DNA of 64,000 nt from Latrodectus hesperus. Taxonomy: Eukaryota > Arthropoda > Arachnida > Araneae > Theridiidae. Of the stretch, positions 25,047 to 39,660 are shown piece by piece. Under the pieces are notes generated by a model, which saw only the letters and a program-made list of their open reading frames with translations, searched no databases and was not told the origin of the DNA. The stretch is taken from assembly GCA_037975125.1 (NCBI GenBank), contig CM075857.1, forward strand, positions 92,333,626-92,397,625, given 5' to 3'. A program made the position numbers and the translations under genes. Each line of letters starts with the position of its first letter. The stretch's first letter is position 1.

Positions 25047-25220
25047 AATCGGGTACCCTTTGATTCTTCGGCGCTTTTTTTTTAAATCACGATATAGGCC
25101 CCAAGATATTACTTACAAGATGGCCACTTACACAAAAGCGACTGAAACATAGAGTTATCAGGTTTACCAGAAATTAAATTTTATCGCCAAATTTTTAGCC
25201 AATTCAAGGGGTACCCGATT
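25047..25220. mobile_element. 174-bp MITE with GTACCC terminal inverted repeats
   Basis: The left end AATCGGGTACCCTTTGA and the reverse-complemented right end AATCGGGTACCCCTTGA match over about 17 bp with one difference. The interior includes 'tttaccagaaattaaatttt' and 'atcgccaaatttttagcc'. The relic at 57740-57915 has the same interior motifs. No coding capacity. Target duplication not evident. Confidence 0.82.
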
Positions 25221-25499
25221 CCACACCGAACCCAACAATGGAGGTTGCGTACTGTGTTTCTACTTTCTCAATATATATCGACCATAGCAGATGCAATCAA
25301 AGTGGATGCTTGGGAGTTTTCTTTTTTCTTTGCGACACGAAAAAAAAATAAATGTTTTACTTCAGAAAAATCTCTCTGTCTATGGTTAATACGCAGCCAA
25401 AATTATTTGTGCAGGAATATCACATATATATTTTATAATAATTATTTTATAGTATAATTTTCACAGTGACTAGCTGGCGATGATCTGTTATAAAATTTT

Positions 25500-25765
25500 A
25501 AATATTTTCGTAGTGGACAGCCCAGCGATCTGAGGCTGATGTAAAGCATTTTACTGCCCGCAGCATAAATGTCTTTCGGGAGCGATTCTCTTTCTTAGTG
25601 GGCAGTATTCACGTATCTCAAGGGATGGAAACATGAAGTCTCCCAAGCATCCACATCGATGGACGTGTATCTAGAATTGCAACAGCTGTCTCCCGCTGTT
25701 CCAGAGTAGCTGGGATCGAACGAGTTAATTAAGAACGCTGTCCTACCACGAGGTCATGGTGTGAA
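25500..25765 (-). mobile_element. tRNA-derived SINE
   Basis: On minus the head at about 25765-25700 reads GACCTCGTGGTAGGACAGCG (A-box region) and, 25 bp later, CGTTCGATCCCAGC (good B box). The body continues to about 25500 with 'gggagacagctgttgcaatt' and 'gccactaagaaagagaatcg'-like words. It lies among other SINEs. No duplication found; the 3' limit is uncertain. Confidence 0.65.
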
Positions 25766-25837
25766 CCCGATTAAATAAAAGATTGGAAAAAAGTTATCAA
25801 TAAAAAGTGCCGATTAACTTCGTGATCAAATTTTTCA

Positions 25838-25925
25838 ATGTCTAGTGGTAAGGCACAACACCCTTTACGATTGATGGTTCTAAGTTTGAATCTAGCACAA
25901 TGGACGAAATGCTTACTTTCAACCT
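25838..25925 (+). mobile_element. decayed tRNA-like SINE head
   Basis: The A-box-like TCTAGTGGTAAGGCACAACA at about 25839-25858 is followed by a B-box-like GGTTCTAAGTTTGAATCTAG. Spacing is tRNA-like, but both arms are imperfect. A SINE fragment is more likely than a functional tRNA gene. Confidence 0.4.
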
Positions 25926-26112
25926 TCATACCTATCAAATGAGATGTTGGGAATCTGTCGAGATACTTCTCATTCTTTATATGATCTGTTGTTAATTACA
26001 AGATTGATGCATTTATGCAGTGAATATTTTTAAAAAAAATCATTTTCCATTAGCTTTTAATAATTAGACCATCCACAACCGGTGAAATAAGATGTATGAG
26101 TGTCCCCTCTGA

Positions 26113-26345
26113 TTCGAACATTGAGCTCCAGTGGCTCAGTAACTGCACGCTGCTTCCGTTAAGATCAACAAATTGAAGCATCATTTGCCACGGGCAGTGA
26201 TTGTGAGGGTGACCACGTACACTTCCTCACTGGGTTGCTGGAGCTCCGTGGGTTGGGGACGTATCCACGTTAATATGTGACGTCCTTCCACTGGTTTGGC
26301 GTGGATGTGAATAGGAGGGTGCCAACTCAGGTGTGACCTCGTCAC
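26113..26345 (+). mobile_element. 'GTGGCTCAG' SINE-like repeat, copy 1
   Basis: Starts AACATTGAGCTCCAGTGGCT and continues with an A-box-like GTGGCTCAGTAA. It then has the family words 'catcatttgccacgggcagt', 'gagggtgaccacgt', 'tccgtgggttg', 'cacgttaatatg' and 'cctcgtcacctg'. It lacks a clean B box. The copy is cut at 'cctcgtcacctg', where copy 2 begins internally. At least five copies occur in this window (26113, 26341, 32508, 32835, 33390). The short minus ORF here is a shadow. Confidence 0.75.
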
Positions 26346-26627
26346 CTGCTTCCCGTAAAGATCAACAAAGTGATGCATCATTTGCCGCGGGCAGTGATTG
26401 GGAGGGTGACCACATACCCTCCCTCAGTGCTTTACTCCGTGGGTTGAGGACTTGATCACGTTAATATGGGACGCCCAAAGTACTTCCGCTGGTGTGGCGT
26501 GGATGTGGAGAGGGGGGTGCTAGCTCATTTGTGACCTCGTCACCTGACCGTGGCTCAAAATGACGAGGTGCTTGGTGATGGACAAGTACTCCAAACCCGT
26601 TAACCTATAGGTACAATCCTGCACTGC
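26341..26627 (+). mobile_element. 'GTGGCTCAG' SINE-like repeat, copy 2 with tail 1
   Basis: Joins copy 1 head-to-tail, lacking the first ~40 bp of the family. After 'gacgaggtg' it has a tail reading 'cttggtgatggacaagtact', then 'ccaaacccgttaacctatag' and 'gtacaatcc'. The same tail occurs on the minus-strand copies at 32508-32975, so it is a real part of one subfamily. Confidence 0.75.
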
Positions 26628-26949
26628 ATTGTACATATATGAATCGAACATAACAAAAAGGATAAGAATAGAATCTTAATATTATTCATTTTTGATATAA
26701 TAATAGGAAAATGGTTTAAAAAGCACATGCCAAAACTTTCTGCGACTAAGCTTACTATATTCCGCAATTCTTTAACTAATCTTTAAAGAGTCAGATATTT
26801 TATTGACTATATTGACTTAAGCTATAAAATTATTTGAGAAGAAGAAATAACTGATCGCGTCTTAAGATTTAAAATATTTATCTGTTTTTCCAAACGAGGA
26901 ACGAGTAAGGGGTGAAGAGTTAAAAAAACAATCAGTTCACTTCGTGTGG

Positions 26950-27460
26950 GAGACCCAGCACTCCACATTTTTTCACTCACTTTTTCGGTCACCCCCTTCA
27001 TCTGCGACGATCATTGCGAGGGAATCGAGGCGGGTGGGAGGTGAGGGGGTGTTCGAAAAATAAGCACATTACTCCTTATCAGACGCGTGTTAAGGTGCGT
27101 GGGTGGAAGAGGGGAGGGGTGTCGGCGAGAGACCGCACCGAAGTTACGTAATCGTTTGAGGCAAGAATACGCGAAGTAGAGAAGTGAAGTCTCTGCCTCC
27201 TGGAGTGTCGGGAACCTATCAGGTGCCGGGCGGCGCGCGCCGAACGCCACGGCGGGAACGGGGAGGTTGTGTCGCGCCCAGCCCCCATCACATAGAAGGC
27301 CTATCCCTTTTCGACTGCGGCCGCACGGAGGTCGTCTGCGGGAAGCTGATAGACCACCCCTCCAATCGCTACACTACTTGCCTCAGAATTACTTCCGGGA
27401 AGGAAACGTTCGGGCATTTCCGGTGAAAACCGTTCAAGTTCTTAATTTTTGAGGATTGAG
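26950..27460 (+). promoter_or_regulatory. GC/CpG-rich island: candidate promoter and 5' UTR
   Basis: In sharp contrast to the AT-rich surroundings, this roughly 500-bp block is rich in G, C and CpG, with runs such as GGCGGCGCGCGCCGAACGCC near 27230 and CTGCGGCCGCACGG near 27317. It lies immediately upstream of an open exon with a consensus splice donor. No TATA box is obvious. The small open frames in all readings are expected from high GC and overlap on both strands. Interpreted as a CpG-type promoter plus untranslated leader; the transcription start cannot be placed. Confidence 0.55.
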
Positions 27461-27597
27461 ATGCTTATGCTCCGTCACCACCCCCAGCACGGGGCACCTG
27501 CCCTCGGGGACCCGCATCACCTGGCGGGGCCCCCTGTTGACTTGTCCGGCCACTATGCCGCCTTCGCGGCCGGTCAGCCTCCTTTCACACATTCATG
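27461..27597 (+). CDS. candidate first coding exon of an unrecognised gene
   Basis: The ATG at 27461 is the first Met after an in-frame TAA (27443-27445) and has a purine at -3. It opens 45 codons plus two bases (splice phase 2), beginning MLMLRHHPQH and ending GHYAAFAAGQPPFTHS. The reading then meets ATG|GTGAGTAA, an excellent 5' splice donor with GT at 27598-27599; without splicing the frame stops at once (TGA). The peptide is rich in His, Pro, Gly and Ala with no signal peptide or membrane segment. Such composition is common in disordered N-termini of transcription factors, but I do not recognise the protein. Codons are GC-rich, unlike every neighbour. No second exon was identified to 64000, implying a long first intron or an error in this model. 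No transposon relation was seen. Confidence 0.5.
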
Positions 27598-27603
27598 GTG
27601 AGT

Positions 27604-28682
27604 AACTCTTCCGTTTTCATTTTATACGGTGCAGTTACAGTCAAACATATCATGTTACTTTTTTTCCATTTCTAATAGTTTTAAAAATCTGACATTGCAT
27701 CAAATAGTTTAAACAAACGGTAATCAGAAAATTTTAATACGGGAAAAATTTAGCCTATTTTTCTTTTAACTTATTTAAATAATTTCAATTGTTATTAAAA
27801 TTACTAATATTTAAAATAATTCAGGAGAAATATTAAATAAAAAATGGGCATTGTGATTTTTTTACAATTCACATTTTCTAATATTTTTCCTTTCCAAATT
27901 TTTCAACATTTTTCTATTTTGAATTCAAAAATGAGCTATGCACTTATTATGTGATATGACATAAATCGGCTCAAATTATAGTGTTATTGAGATATTAAAT
28001 TTAGTTGACCTTTCACACACGAAACACAACTTCTTCTTAAAATGAAAAACACATTTGTTTCTTCGAATTATAAAAACGTAAATAAATGAAATGTATAACA
28101 TTGTTATAAAATTTGTTTTAAAATCTTAGTGGACGAAAACTAAAATAATTTTAACGATAGATTACCAAAAAATAATGGAAAAAAACTGTTATAAAATTAT
28201 TAGAAAAATTTGATAATCAATGATAATTTTAGAAGAAAATTGTGTATTTAAATGATTTATAAAAATTAAATTATTTTAAGCACTTGATTAAAATAATTTA
28301 ATTTAATAAGTTAAAGTATATTTATCTTTTCATGCATAACTTGTTTGTATAAAAGAGATTTTAAAATTATTTCACCGTGGAGAAAAAATGTTCTCAAATA
28401 AAAAATCTAAACAAGTTTGATAAAATGATGTAATAATAGATATTTGATTAAAAGAAGAATGAATTTTCGAATAATTCCTCAAATGTGATCGAAACAATCC
28501 TGAGTTAGAAATGAAGTTAGAAATTTTCAATACTAATTAAGCGACTTTTGATTAAGTTTTTAAGGGAACTCATAAACAATGAGTCAAATTGGTCCTATTA
28601 TTCCAAGAAAGACAATTAAAGAAACAACTGTATGTAAATTTAATTTCAAAAATGAAGTAAATTTTTAAGAAAACGTTTAACA
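27604..28682. other. AT-rich DNA, possible intron
   Basis: Begins at the candidate splice donor. No coding or repeat signal was found before the palindrome at 28683. Confidence 0.5.
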
Positions 28683-28754
28683 AAAATTTAAACTATACAA
28701 TTTGATAGAAAGTTTATATAATAACTTTCTATCAAATTGTATAGTTTAAATTTT
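28683..28754. repeat. perfect 32-bp inverted repeat
   Basis: Arm 28683-28714 (starts AAAATTTAAACTATACAATT and ends AGAAAGTT) is exactly complementary to 28723-28754. The 8-base loop is TATATAAT. No mismatch is visible by eye. It has no TIR-type flanks and no poly-T, so I do not call it a terminator or MITE. Confidence 0.93.
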
Positions 28755-28822
28755 AAAATAAGAGAAAGGAATTGTTAAAAGAAAGTAAAGTAATAAATTA
28801 GAGATCGCAATTAATAATTTGT

Positions 28823-29350
<528 letters not shown>

Positions 29351-31918
29351 AATTTAAAATGGATATAAAGGAGGCAAGAATTTGCAGTCCTAACCAATGG
29401 ATAAAATGATGGTCTATGAAAGTAAAATCTATTGTAAAAAAGATAATGAGCATAGTATATAAGAAATGCAACCTAGAATTAAAGATGATTTTGTTCATCA
29501 AAAAAATTATCTAGTGCTGAATATAAAACAGCAAAAATGGATGTATGATTTCTTAATTAGATATAGTAATAGTTTAAGAAATGGAAACGACAAAAAAAAA
29601 AAAGTAGAACCAGCACTATAGCTATAGAAGTAAGCACATTTAATGAAATGACTCATCACTAGAAGTCGTGAAATATACATATGTGCCAGGAATAAATTTG
29701 GAATTTTTTAGTATAAGGAATAAGTATGGAATTTTAGGAATAAATATAGAAGTAAAACTGAATTTTCATTAAATACCATTAAAAAATTAATCATTAAAAT
29801 AGTTGAAATAAATCTGAGTTTATGAAAAAATAAAATATTAGTAATGAATAAATATGTGATGTTTTATATTTACTAATGAAGAGATACAAGACCCAGATGT
29901 GAGAAGATATGTGCAACAAATAATAGCTGAAATAGATATACAATAATTGAAATGTACAAAATGTAAATGAAATATACGAAATAAATGCAAATATCTGATG
30001 CTTAAAGTAAAGATACATAACTATAGAAGATAAAAAAATATATAATTAAGAGACTGAAGTAAATTGTATGTAGTAATTAAAAAGCTTACACAATTTCAAT
30101 AATTCTATATTTAGAAATCAATATTAATAGGAATAGTTGTGAAATAAATATGACTAGGTGACAAAAAGGAGGTATGAAAAATAATTACAAAATTTGTCTC
30201 TTTTACAATAATTGGAACAAAGGAAATTTAATAATTAGAAAATTTAACCAATATAAATAAATATGAAAACAAGATGCATGTAATTGCCAAGCATAAATAT
30301 TTGTGAATTAAATCTGACTAAATCAATGTGAATTATTAATAATTACTAGTTTTATACGGCTAAAATAAAAGTGATTGTAAACTAATTTCTATAAATATTT
30401 CTATAAGCGTATGTATAACAATTGCAAACGAAAACGATTATCAGTTTGTGTGTATATATATATTTATATATATGTATGTGTAAATGTTTTTGTTAAATTT
30501 TAAATGATAAAAAAGTGAATTTCACAAAATAATAATCCAAGTAACTAAAATAAATTTGGAACTGAAAAATGTCCTAAGATGTGTTTAATATTATCGCAAC
30601 ATTAAAAAAAAAAAATTAAATTTCTAATATTATGTTAGAGCAGTTTTTCATATATTTCTGTCTTATCTAGGCTTTTTAATTATTCTATCTACTCTTTTTA
30701 AGCATTTTACTGCTATTGAATATAATTTATTTTTTATCTATGTTATCAGTTTCAAAATAGTGCTGAGAAAAATCCTTCTAAAATAATCTATTATTCCATT
30801 CAAAGAAAATTTGTAAAAATATTCTTTATAAATTGCAGTTTTTCTAAAAATAGAAATAAAATTCTTTGTAAACAGAGTGGTAACAGTTACGATTACACTT
30901 TTGCGTTAGAAAATTCAAAACAAATTTTATGTACATGACAGATATGACCGATTTATGTTATCATAACATTTAAGATACCATTGGTTACCGTCATTTTTAC
31001 TTTACTCTATTGAAATTAAATGAAAATCGTAATTTTAAAATTATTTCACTGAGAAAATTATTGAAAATCAGCCAATTTCTTTTATTATGAAAAAGGAAAT
31101 TCTCTCTAATTGTTATATAAATATATTTAATAATACTATATTGTTTTTCTTGTTCAATTCAATTCCTTTAAAAAATTATGAGTAATTTCAGTTTTCACGT
31201 GTGATTTTATGGTGTTTCATATTAAAGGAAATTTTAGATGCTTCTCTGATTGATTAATGAACTTTAAAATGGAGGCATTTTGAAAAATAAATTGCGCCGC
31301 TATCCAATGCCATTTTATATATTTCGAAGTACTTCAGTCTTTTTTTTTTCATTCAATTCCTTTCTAATTAAGGAGAGAAGCTTCATCTTAAGCTAAGAAG
31401 TTTTATGGTTAGCGTTATAGAAAGTTTAATATTTCGTTTATTTTTTCTAGTTTTCTTTAACTTAAAAACGTTTTGTAAAGTTGCTTGTTTTTCATATATG
31501 CATAGGAGCACCTACTTTCAACAGTTTTTATAACTATATTTAATTTTATATCAATAATAATTAAAAGTTTTCTTAATCTTTAATTTAATAAAGTTGAACA
31601 CACACACACACTTCTATGTTTGTTGAATATTGTAAGATTTTGAAATGAGTACATAAAAATATCTACGTTAAATAGGATGTTAAATTATTAAAAAAAAAAA
31701 AAAACCCTTATTTATTTTTTTATATATATTAGTAATTTACTAATTTTCTCTTTCTGGTTTCAAATTTTTTCATGTATCATCCTATTTATGCTGGCAAAAA
31801 TTTCTATAGCTGCTTTTGCGCTGGCTAGATTTTCTGTAATATTTATGTATTCTGGTTCATGTTTTATTATATTGTATTTTCAGTATTGTATTCATTAATT
31901 CCATATATTTATTGCCTT
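29351..31918. other. unannotated AT-rich DNA
   Basis: No coding, SINE or transposon motif recognised; very A-rich on + between 29360 and 30330. A short CA repeat occurs near 31600 and an A-run near 31690. Confidence 0.5.
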
Positions 31919-32093
<175 letters not shown>

Positions 32094-32507
32094 AAATATT
32101 ATATGTGTATATATTTTTATTGTTTTACTTATAGTAAATTATCTACTGACCTTTAAATAAATAATATATAAATAAAAATAAATTTACATATGGTGGATAT
32201 TTTTAAATTACGAAAATTTAATCACATGGAATTAAATAACAGTTAAAAAAAATCAAACATCCATTCCTATGAACCTAGAAATCTTAAACATTTTAAACAA
32301 GAACAAAGTTGAACTTGAAGGAACTGTTTGTGCCACATTTAAAAATTAAATAAAAAATATAAAAATGTTTGGCAAAGAGAAACCAGATAAAATAAAATCA
32401 AAGTTGAAAAAAAAAATCCAGGTTTGATGGAAACAGAGAAATGATCACTAACAATTTTGGTAATTCATTTTAGCAAAAATTCATTTCAAAAAAATGAAGC
32501 ATAGGGG

Positions 32508-32810
32508 TGTAGGCGAGACTCGGATTGTACCTTTAGGTTAACGGGCTTGGAATACTCACCCCCATCATCAAGTGCCTCGTTATTTTGAGCCATGGTCAGG
32601 TGACGAGGTGACACCTGAGCTGGCACTCTCCTATCCACATCCACGCCACACCAGTGGAATTAAGTCACGTATTAGCGTGGAGATGCCCCCAACCCAGGGA
32701 GCTCCAGCAACCCAGTGAAGGAGGGTAAGTGGTCACCCTCCCAATCACGGTCAACGGCAAATGCTTCACTCTGCTGGAAGCGGCGTGAAGCAGCTGAGCC
32801 AATGGGGATC
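32508..32810 (-). mobile_element. 'GTGGCTCAG' SINE-like repeat, copy 3, tail 1
   Basis: On + it reads from the tail (GGATTGTACCTTTAGGTTAA) through 'gcctcgttattttgagccat', 'gacgaggtgacacctgagct', 'gccacaccagtgg' and 'gtggtcaccctccc' to 'gctgagccaatgggg'. That is the reverse complement of the family at 26113-26627, including the head with its CTGAGCCA A-box complement. Confidence 0.78.
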
Positions 32811-32834
32811 CACATAAATATACAGCGGTACATG

Positions 32835-32975
32835 TGAACCCTGGACTGAACCTTATGTAAACAGGTTTGGAATACTTCTCCACCACGAAGCGATTCATAG
32901 TTTTCAGCCAATGTCACGTGACGAGATCATATCTAAACTGACACTCTCCGCTCCACCCCCGCACCACACCTGTGT
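32835..32975 (-). mobile_element. 'GTGGCTCAG' SINE-like repeat, partial copy 4, tail 1
   Basis: Immediately follows copy 3 in the same orientation. It begins with the tail words 'aaccttatgtaaacaggttt' and 'ggaatacttctcc' and continues to 'gcaccacacctgtgtg', where homology stops. It lacks the head half. With copies 1-2 this is a second head-to-tail pair, suggesting that the family often occurs as dimers. Confidence 0.65.
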
Positions 32976-33389
32976 GTATGAATGTATGTATATGTGTGTG
33001 TAATTGTTAAACTAACAGGGAAATATGTAATTTCATTTAAATGAAGGATAAATTTTAAAAAATTAATTTAATTGTCTGCTTATTTAAGACAAAAATTACT
33101 TATATCAACAACGAAAGGTACGGGTTCCAGTGGCTAAATTTAGATAACTTATTCAATAAAATTTAGATAAATCTGACAAAAACAGAATAAACTCTATTTT
33201 AGACTCAAAATAATTTATATGTACATAGTTTAGAATTTATATTTACATATTTTAGAATTTATATGTACATTTAATTCCTACTTGCCACTAGCAAGCGTTA
33301 CGAAACATAGCCTGACTTATCCCTATGGGTACATTTGTAAATAATTTCCACATTTAATACGATTTCTTTTATAATGTAAATAATAAAAA

Positions 33390-33790
33390 CGAGCTCCAGT
33401 GGCTCAGTAGATTCACGCCGCTTCCCGTAAGCTCAGCAAAGTGAAGCATCATTTGCCGCGGGCAGTGGTTGGGAGGGTGACCACGGTGTACTTTCCTTCA
33501 CTGGTTTGCTGGGACTCCGTGGGTTGAGGACGTGTCCACGTTAATATGTGACGTCCAAAGTCCTTCCGCTGGTGTGGCGTGGATATGGAGAGGAGGGTGC
33601 CAGTTCAGGTGTGGCCTCGTCACCTGACCGTGGTTCAAAATGACGAGGCACCTTAAAAAGAGCAAAGTCGTACTTTCACCTTCGTGGTGCTCTGATCCAA
33701 AACGAAAGACGCTCCCAATTGACTTAATTCGTACAGCCAAAAGGCATAGCGAGCTTGGCTTGTCCAAGTGTCATAAGAAACAACAACAGC
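33390..33790 (+). mobile_element. 'GTGGCTCAG' SINE-like repeat, copy 5, with LINE-like tail 2
   Basis: A complete-looking head (ACGAGCTCCAGTGGCTCAGT, 33390-33409) and body run to 'atgacgaggcacct' at about 33653. Here, instead of tail 1, it continues AAAAAGAGCAAAGTCGTACT ... GGCATAGCGAGCTTGGCTTG ... AAGAAACAACAACAGC. This last ~135 bp matches, in the opposite orientation, the 3' end of the LINE-like element at 13177-13330. The unit therefore resembles a SINE carrying a partner LINE's 3' tail. A nested insertion is the alternative. Confidence 0.7.
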
Positions 33791-33989
33791 GAAAGGTACA
33801 AACATTTTACACTTGAACGAAATAGAGTCATTTATTTTAAGCAATAAAATTTCCATGAATAAAGTACGCTCATATTAAAAAAAGTCTATTTTTTCACTGT
33901 TTTCTGTACAGAACAATGGTTAATTTAGTTTTTCATTTCACTTCATTAACATTCATGTCGTTTTCCGACAACGGAACTAAAGACGAATA

Positions 33990-34330
33990 CTAGTAACGGT
34001 CATTTGTTCCCTCTTCTTTCAGCGAAGAGCAGAAATAGCAGAAAAGAGCTAATAATAATAGTAAAAACGTAGCAGTCCATGCATTCAATAGCGCATGTCG
34101 TGGTCACGTGCCTGTTTTTGGAGATGGCTCTATCCCTTGGCCATCGTCCATTTTTCTGTTGACAGTGATGAACCGATTCGTTTCGAAATGCTTACGTCAG
34201 CCGTTTTTCAGGCTTGAAACAGGAGATTGATGTAGCCTTCTCTCCAAGTAATTAATGCTCAGTGCACAGATTTCGTTCTCTTAATGCATGATGGTGGATT
34301 CAGAATCATTTCGTATATTAACTGAGACCC
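33990..34330. promoter_or_regulatory. candidate non-coding regulatory island
   Basis: Unique sequence, visibly less AT-rich than its flanks, without an open frame. It holds a CACGTG E-box (34105-34110), an ACGTCA-like motif near 34193 and a homeodomain-type TAATTAAT near 34250. Short motifs occur by chance. The argument is base composition plus lack of coding or repeat identity. Confidence 0.3.
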
Positions 34331-35631
<1,301 letters not shown>

Positions 35632-36085
35632 TGTTGCATTCTTTTACTAAAAATAATAAGAAATTATTTAATGACATATAATTCCTGAATGATTAATATT
35701 TTTTACTATTTAATAAATAAAATGAAACGTAATGTTTCCTTATATGAAATAAGTATTTTCGCAAGTGACTCTTCCAAATTTTATTAAATTGTTTTCCTCA
35801 AAGTAATTAAAGTTGAAGGTGATTACATTTTTATAGCAATCACAAAATAAAATCATGGAATAACATTTTAAAATATTACTTTATCTCCACTTTAAGAGAA
35901 TTACTTGAAATCATACATATATACAAGTGTATGTACAGTACATAATGTATTAAAATAATATAAGTTAATTTTAACATCCTATTTTTAAAGAATGCAAGAG
36001 AGCAAAATAGCATTTCTAAAATGCTGTGTGAGTTGGAAATTATAATTTTTTATCAATGCTTTTAACAAACATAAAGCGATAAAAG

Positions 36086-37775
<1,690 letters not shown>

Positions 37776-38089
37776 TATATTATTTATCAGTTTAAATTTC
37801 ATTATCTTTTCCAGCATATGTTTAATGTAAATCAATTTACTAAGGAAAATATAACATAAAAAATAAAGCATCTCCCACTGGTATAAGCTTGAACATTCAG
37901 TCAGTGTAAAGAAAAAATAACTATAAAGGGCGTTTTGTTTTTACATTTACATATCATATTCCCCAAGTGAATATTCCTCGCTTTTTACATCTGTAAAAAA
38001 GCAGACGATAACTTTTTCTCTTTCGGCAGACGATATGCATAGGCATTAAGTAATCCAGTCGTTTTAGAAATGCACAGGTATTCATCGAA

Positions 38090-38470
38090 AATGCGATAGT
38101 TCATCTCGTTCTTTCTCCCAAAATGAAAAGAAGTGAAACCACAAACCCCCCTGATAGCCCTCCTCTTCTCATTACCATATATCTGTGCAGGAGAACCCTT
38201 CTCAGTCGTACTTCTAAATTTTTTTTAACTCTCGCCAACCCCAAAAGTTCGTCAGCGAAGTGGTAAGGCATCTGATATCATGGCACGTTCTAGAACCCTC
38301 CCCTCTCCCTTTCTCTTCGACCCCAGTCATAGCTTAAGAAATGAACGAAGTGATTTCATACGTAAAGTGATAACTGCAAGAGATGCCGCTGCTTCTTCTT
38401 TTGCTACGACGTCACGTATTGGCTTGGTTACAGTTAACCATATCGCATTCGTGCGTTGAAATATAGTTGT
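38090..38470. promoter_or_regulatory. candidate non-coding regulatory island
   Basis: Unique sequence with clearly more G and C than its flanks and no long open frame. It includes a CRE-like GACGTCAC at 38408-38415 and pyrimidine-rich runs (CCCTCCCCTCTCCCTTTCTC near 38296). No repeat family was recognised. Function is inferred only from composition. Confidence 0.3.
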
Positions 38471-38774
38471 ATCGCGTTTAGGAGATTCTCTATGTAAGAC
38501 ATTGATTCAATAAAGTTGGTTAGAAATATTATATTCAATTATAAATACTAGAAACTTTACATTTTTTCGCAGTTTTTGGAAAATTTTTCAATAACAATAA
38601 GAAACAAATGAGATGTACTATGACTACAACTCTTCTAATTTTTATTTTTGTTAACTTACAGTCTTTATATTATTAACTTATAACCGTTATATAATATTTA
38701 TATGTAGAAAATCTTAAATACAAAATTTTATGCTGTAAAAGTATAATGTTAATAACAACAGTATTAAATTAAAC

Positions 38775-39053
38775 GGCCGACCAACTTGTCTAGTGGTCGG
38801 CGTGCCTGACTATGGATAAGGAGGTCCTGGGTTCGAATCCCGGTTCGGGCATGGATGTACTTTCTCTCTCTATCTATCCTGTCTTTGTCCTTTCCTTGTG
38901 TGAATGGTTGCCTACCCTATAAACGGGTCCTTATGGCATGTGTGTACGGAAGAAGTCGGACTCCACACCAAAATATGGTTCAGTTGGAAAAGTGGAAGCA
39001 GCGAACCCCATGTTGCCAGCCTAGTTGGCACACGACAATGAATGAATGAATGA
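38775..39053 (+). mobile_element. tRNA-derived SINE, (TGAA)n tail, perfect 12-bp target duplication
   Basis: Bracketed by ATTAAATTAAAC at 38763-38774 and 39054-39065. The head has A-box TCTAGTGGTCGGCG and B-box GGGTTCGAATCCCGG (38829-38843), then 'ttcgggcatggatgtacttt'. A CT-rich part, 'cctaccctataaacgggtcc' and a 3' part GCCAGCCTAGTTGGCACACG follow before the TGAATGAATGAA tail. A second copy is at 39661 and a truncated one at 22544. The intact promoter boxes and duplication suggest a fairly young copy. Confidence 0.93.
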
Positions 39054-39065
39054 ATTAAATTAAAC

Positions 39066-39335
39066 CTATGACGAGACAGACCATGTGAGCCAAAACCTAT
39101 AGTGTCATTATCTTTTTCCCTGACCGAAGGTACTGGGCAGTGAAGCATATGTTGCGGTTAGGTGGTTTAACTAAGATGAAATCCTCAGTGTTTAGTTCCG
39201 AAGCATGCTTGGTACTCAGTTTATCGACCCATAGAAGGGATGAAAGGCTGTGTTGACCTTCCAAACCCAAGAATCGAGCATCAGAATTGTGATTTGGGAG
39301 TACAAAACTCTACCACTAAGCCACTGAGATTTTTA
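39066..39335 (-). mobile_element. tRNA-derived SINE, TTTAG-tail family
   Basis: On minus the head (39333-39265) reads CTCAGTGGCTTAGTGGTAGA (A box), then a B-box-like TGCTCGATTCTTGGG, then 'gtttggaaggtcaac', 'ctttcatcccttctatgggt' and 'aagcatgcttcggaactaaa'. The body matches the copy at 4634-4885. Its 3' end abuts the younger SINE at 38775, whose target AAATTAAAC resembles a decayed TTTAG-type tail. Confidence 0.85.
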
Positions 39336-39660
39336 ATGTCATTTATCTGATTATAAAATTGAAACATATCAAATTTTAAATATTAATGACCACAAAATTT
39401 ATTAAAATGATGCCAGTTATTTACAAATGATCATTATTGTAAAGAACATTTTTTTTATTTTTTGGGAGCAGTAAGATTGTTTGCACGCTTGTTTCAATGC
39501 AAGGTAATTTACATGTTGATTTTGAAGCAAGAAAACTTCTTTTCCTAAAAGTAAAAAATTATCTCATTATAGAAGATTTTCCAATATTTTTTTTATTTTT
39601 GTATCATTGATTAAATATAAATAATAACCTGCCTCTAAAGTTCTTTTCAATTAAATTATA
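39336..39660. other. AT-rich spacer between SINEs
   Basis: No feature recognised. Confidence 0.5.

Noticed and set aside
27011..27452. Four frames of 61-80 codons on both strands inside the 27-kb island
   Set aside because: High GC leaves all readings open. The + frames precede the better-supported ATG at 27461 and are more likely 5' UTR.
38829..38843. Functional tRNA genes at the A/B box pairs (16.4, 25.7, 38.8, 39.7, 42.4, 53.6 kb)
   Set aside because: Acceptor stems do not pair, SINE bodies and tails follow, and target duplications bracket several of them.
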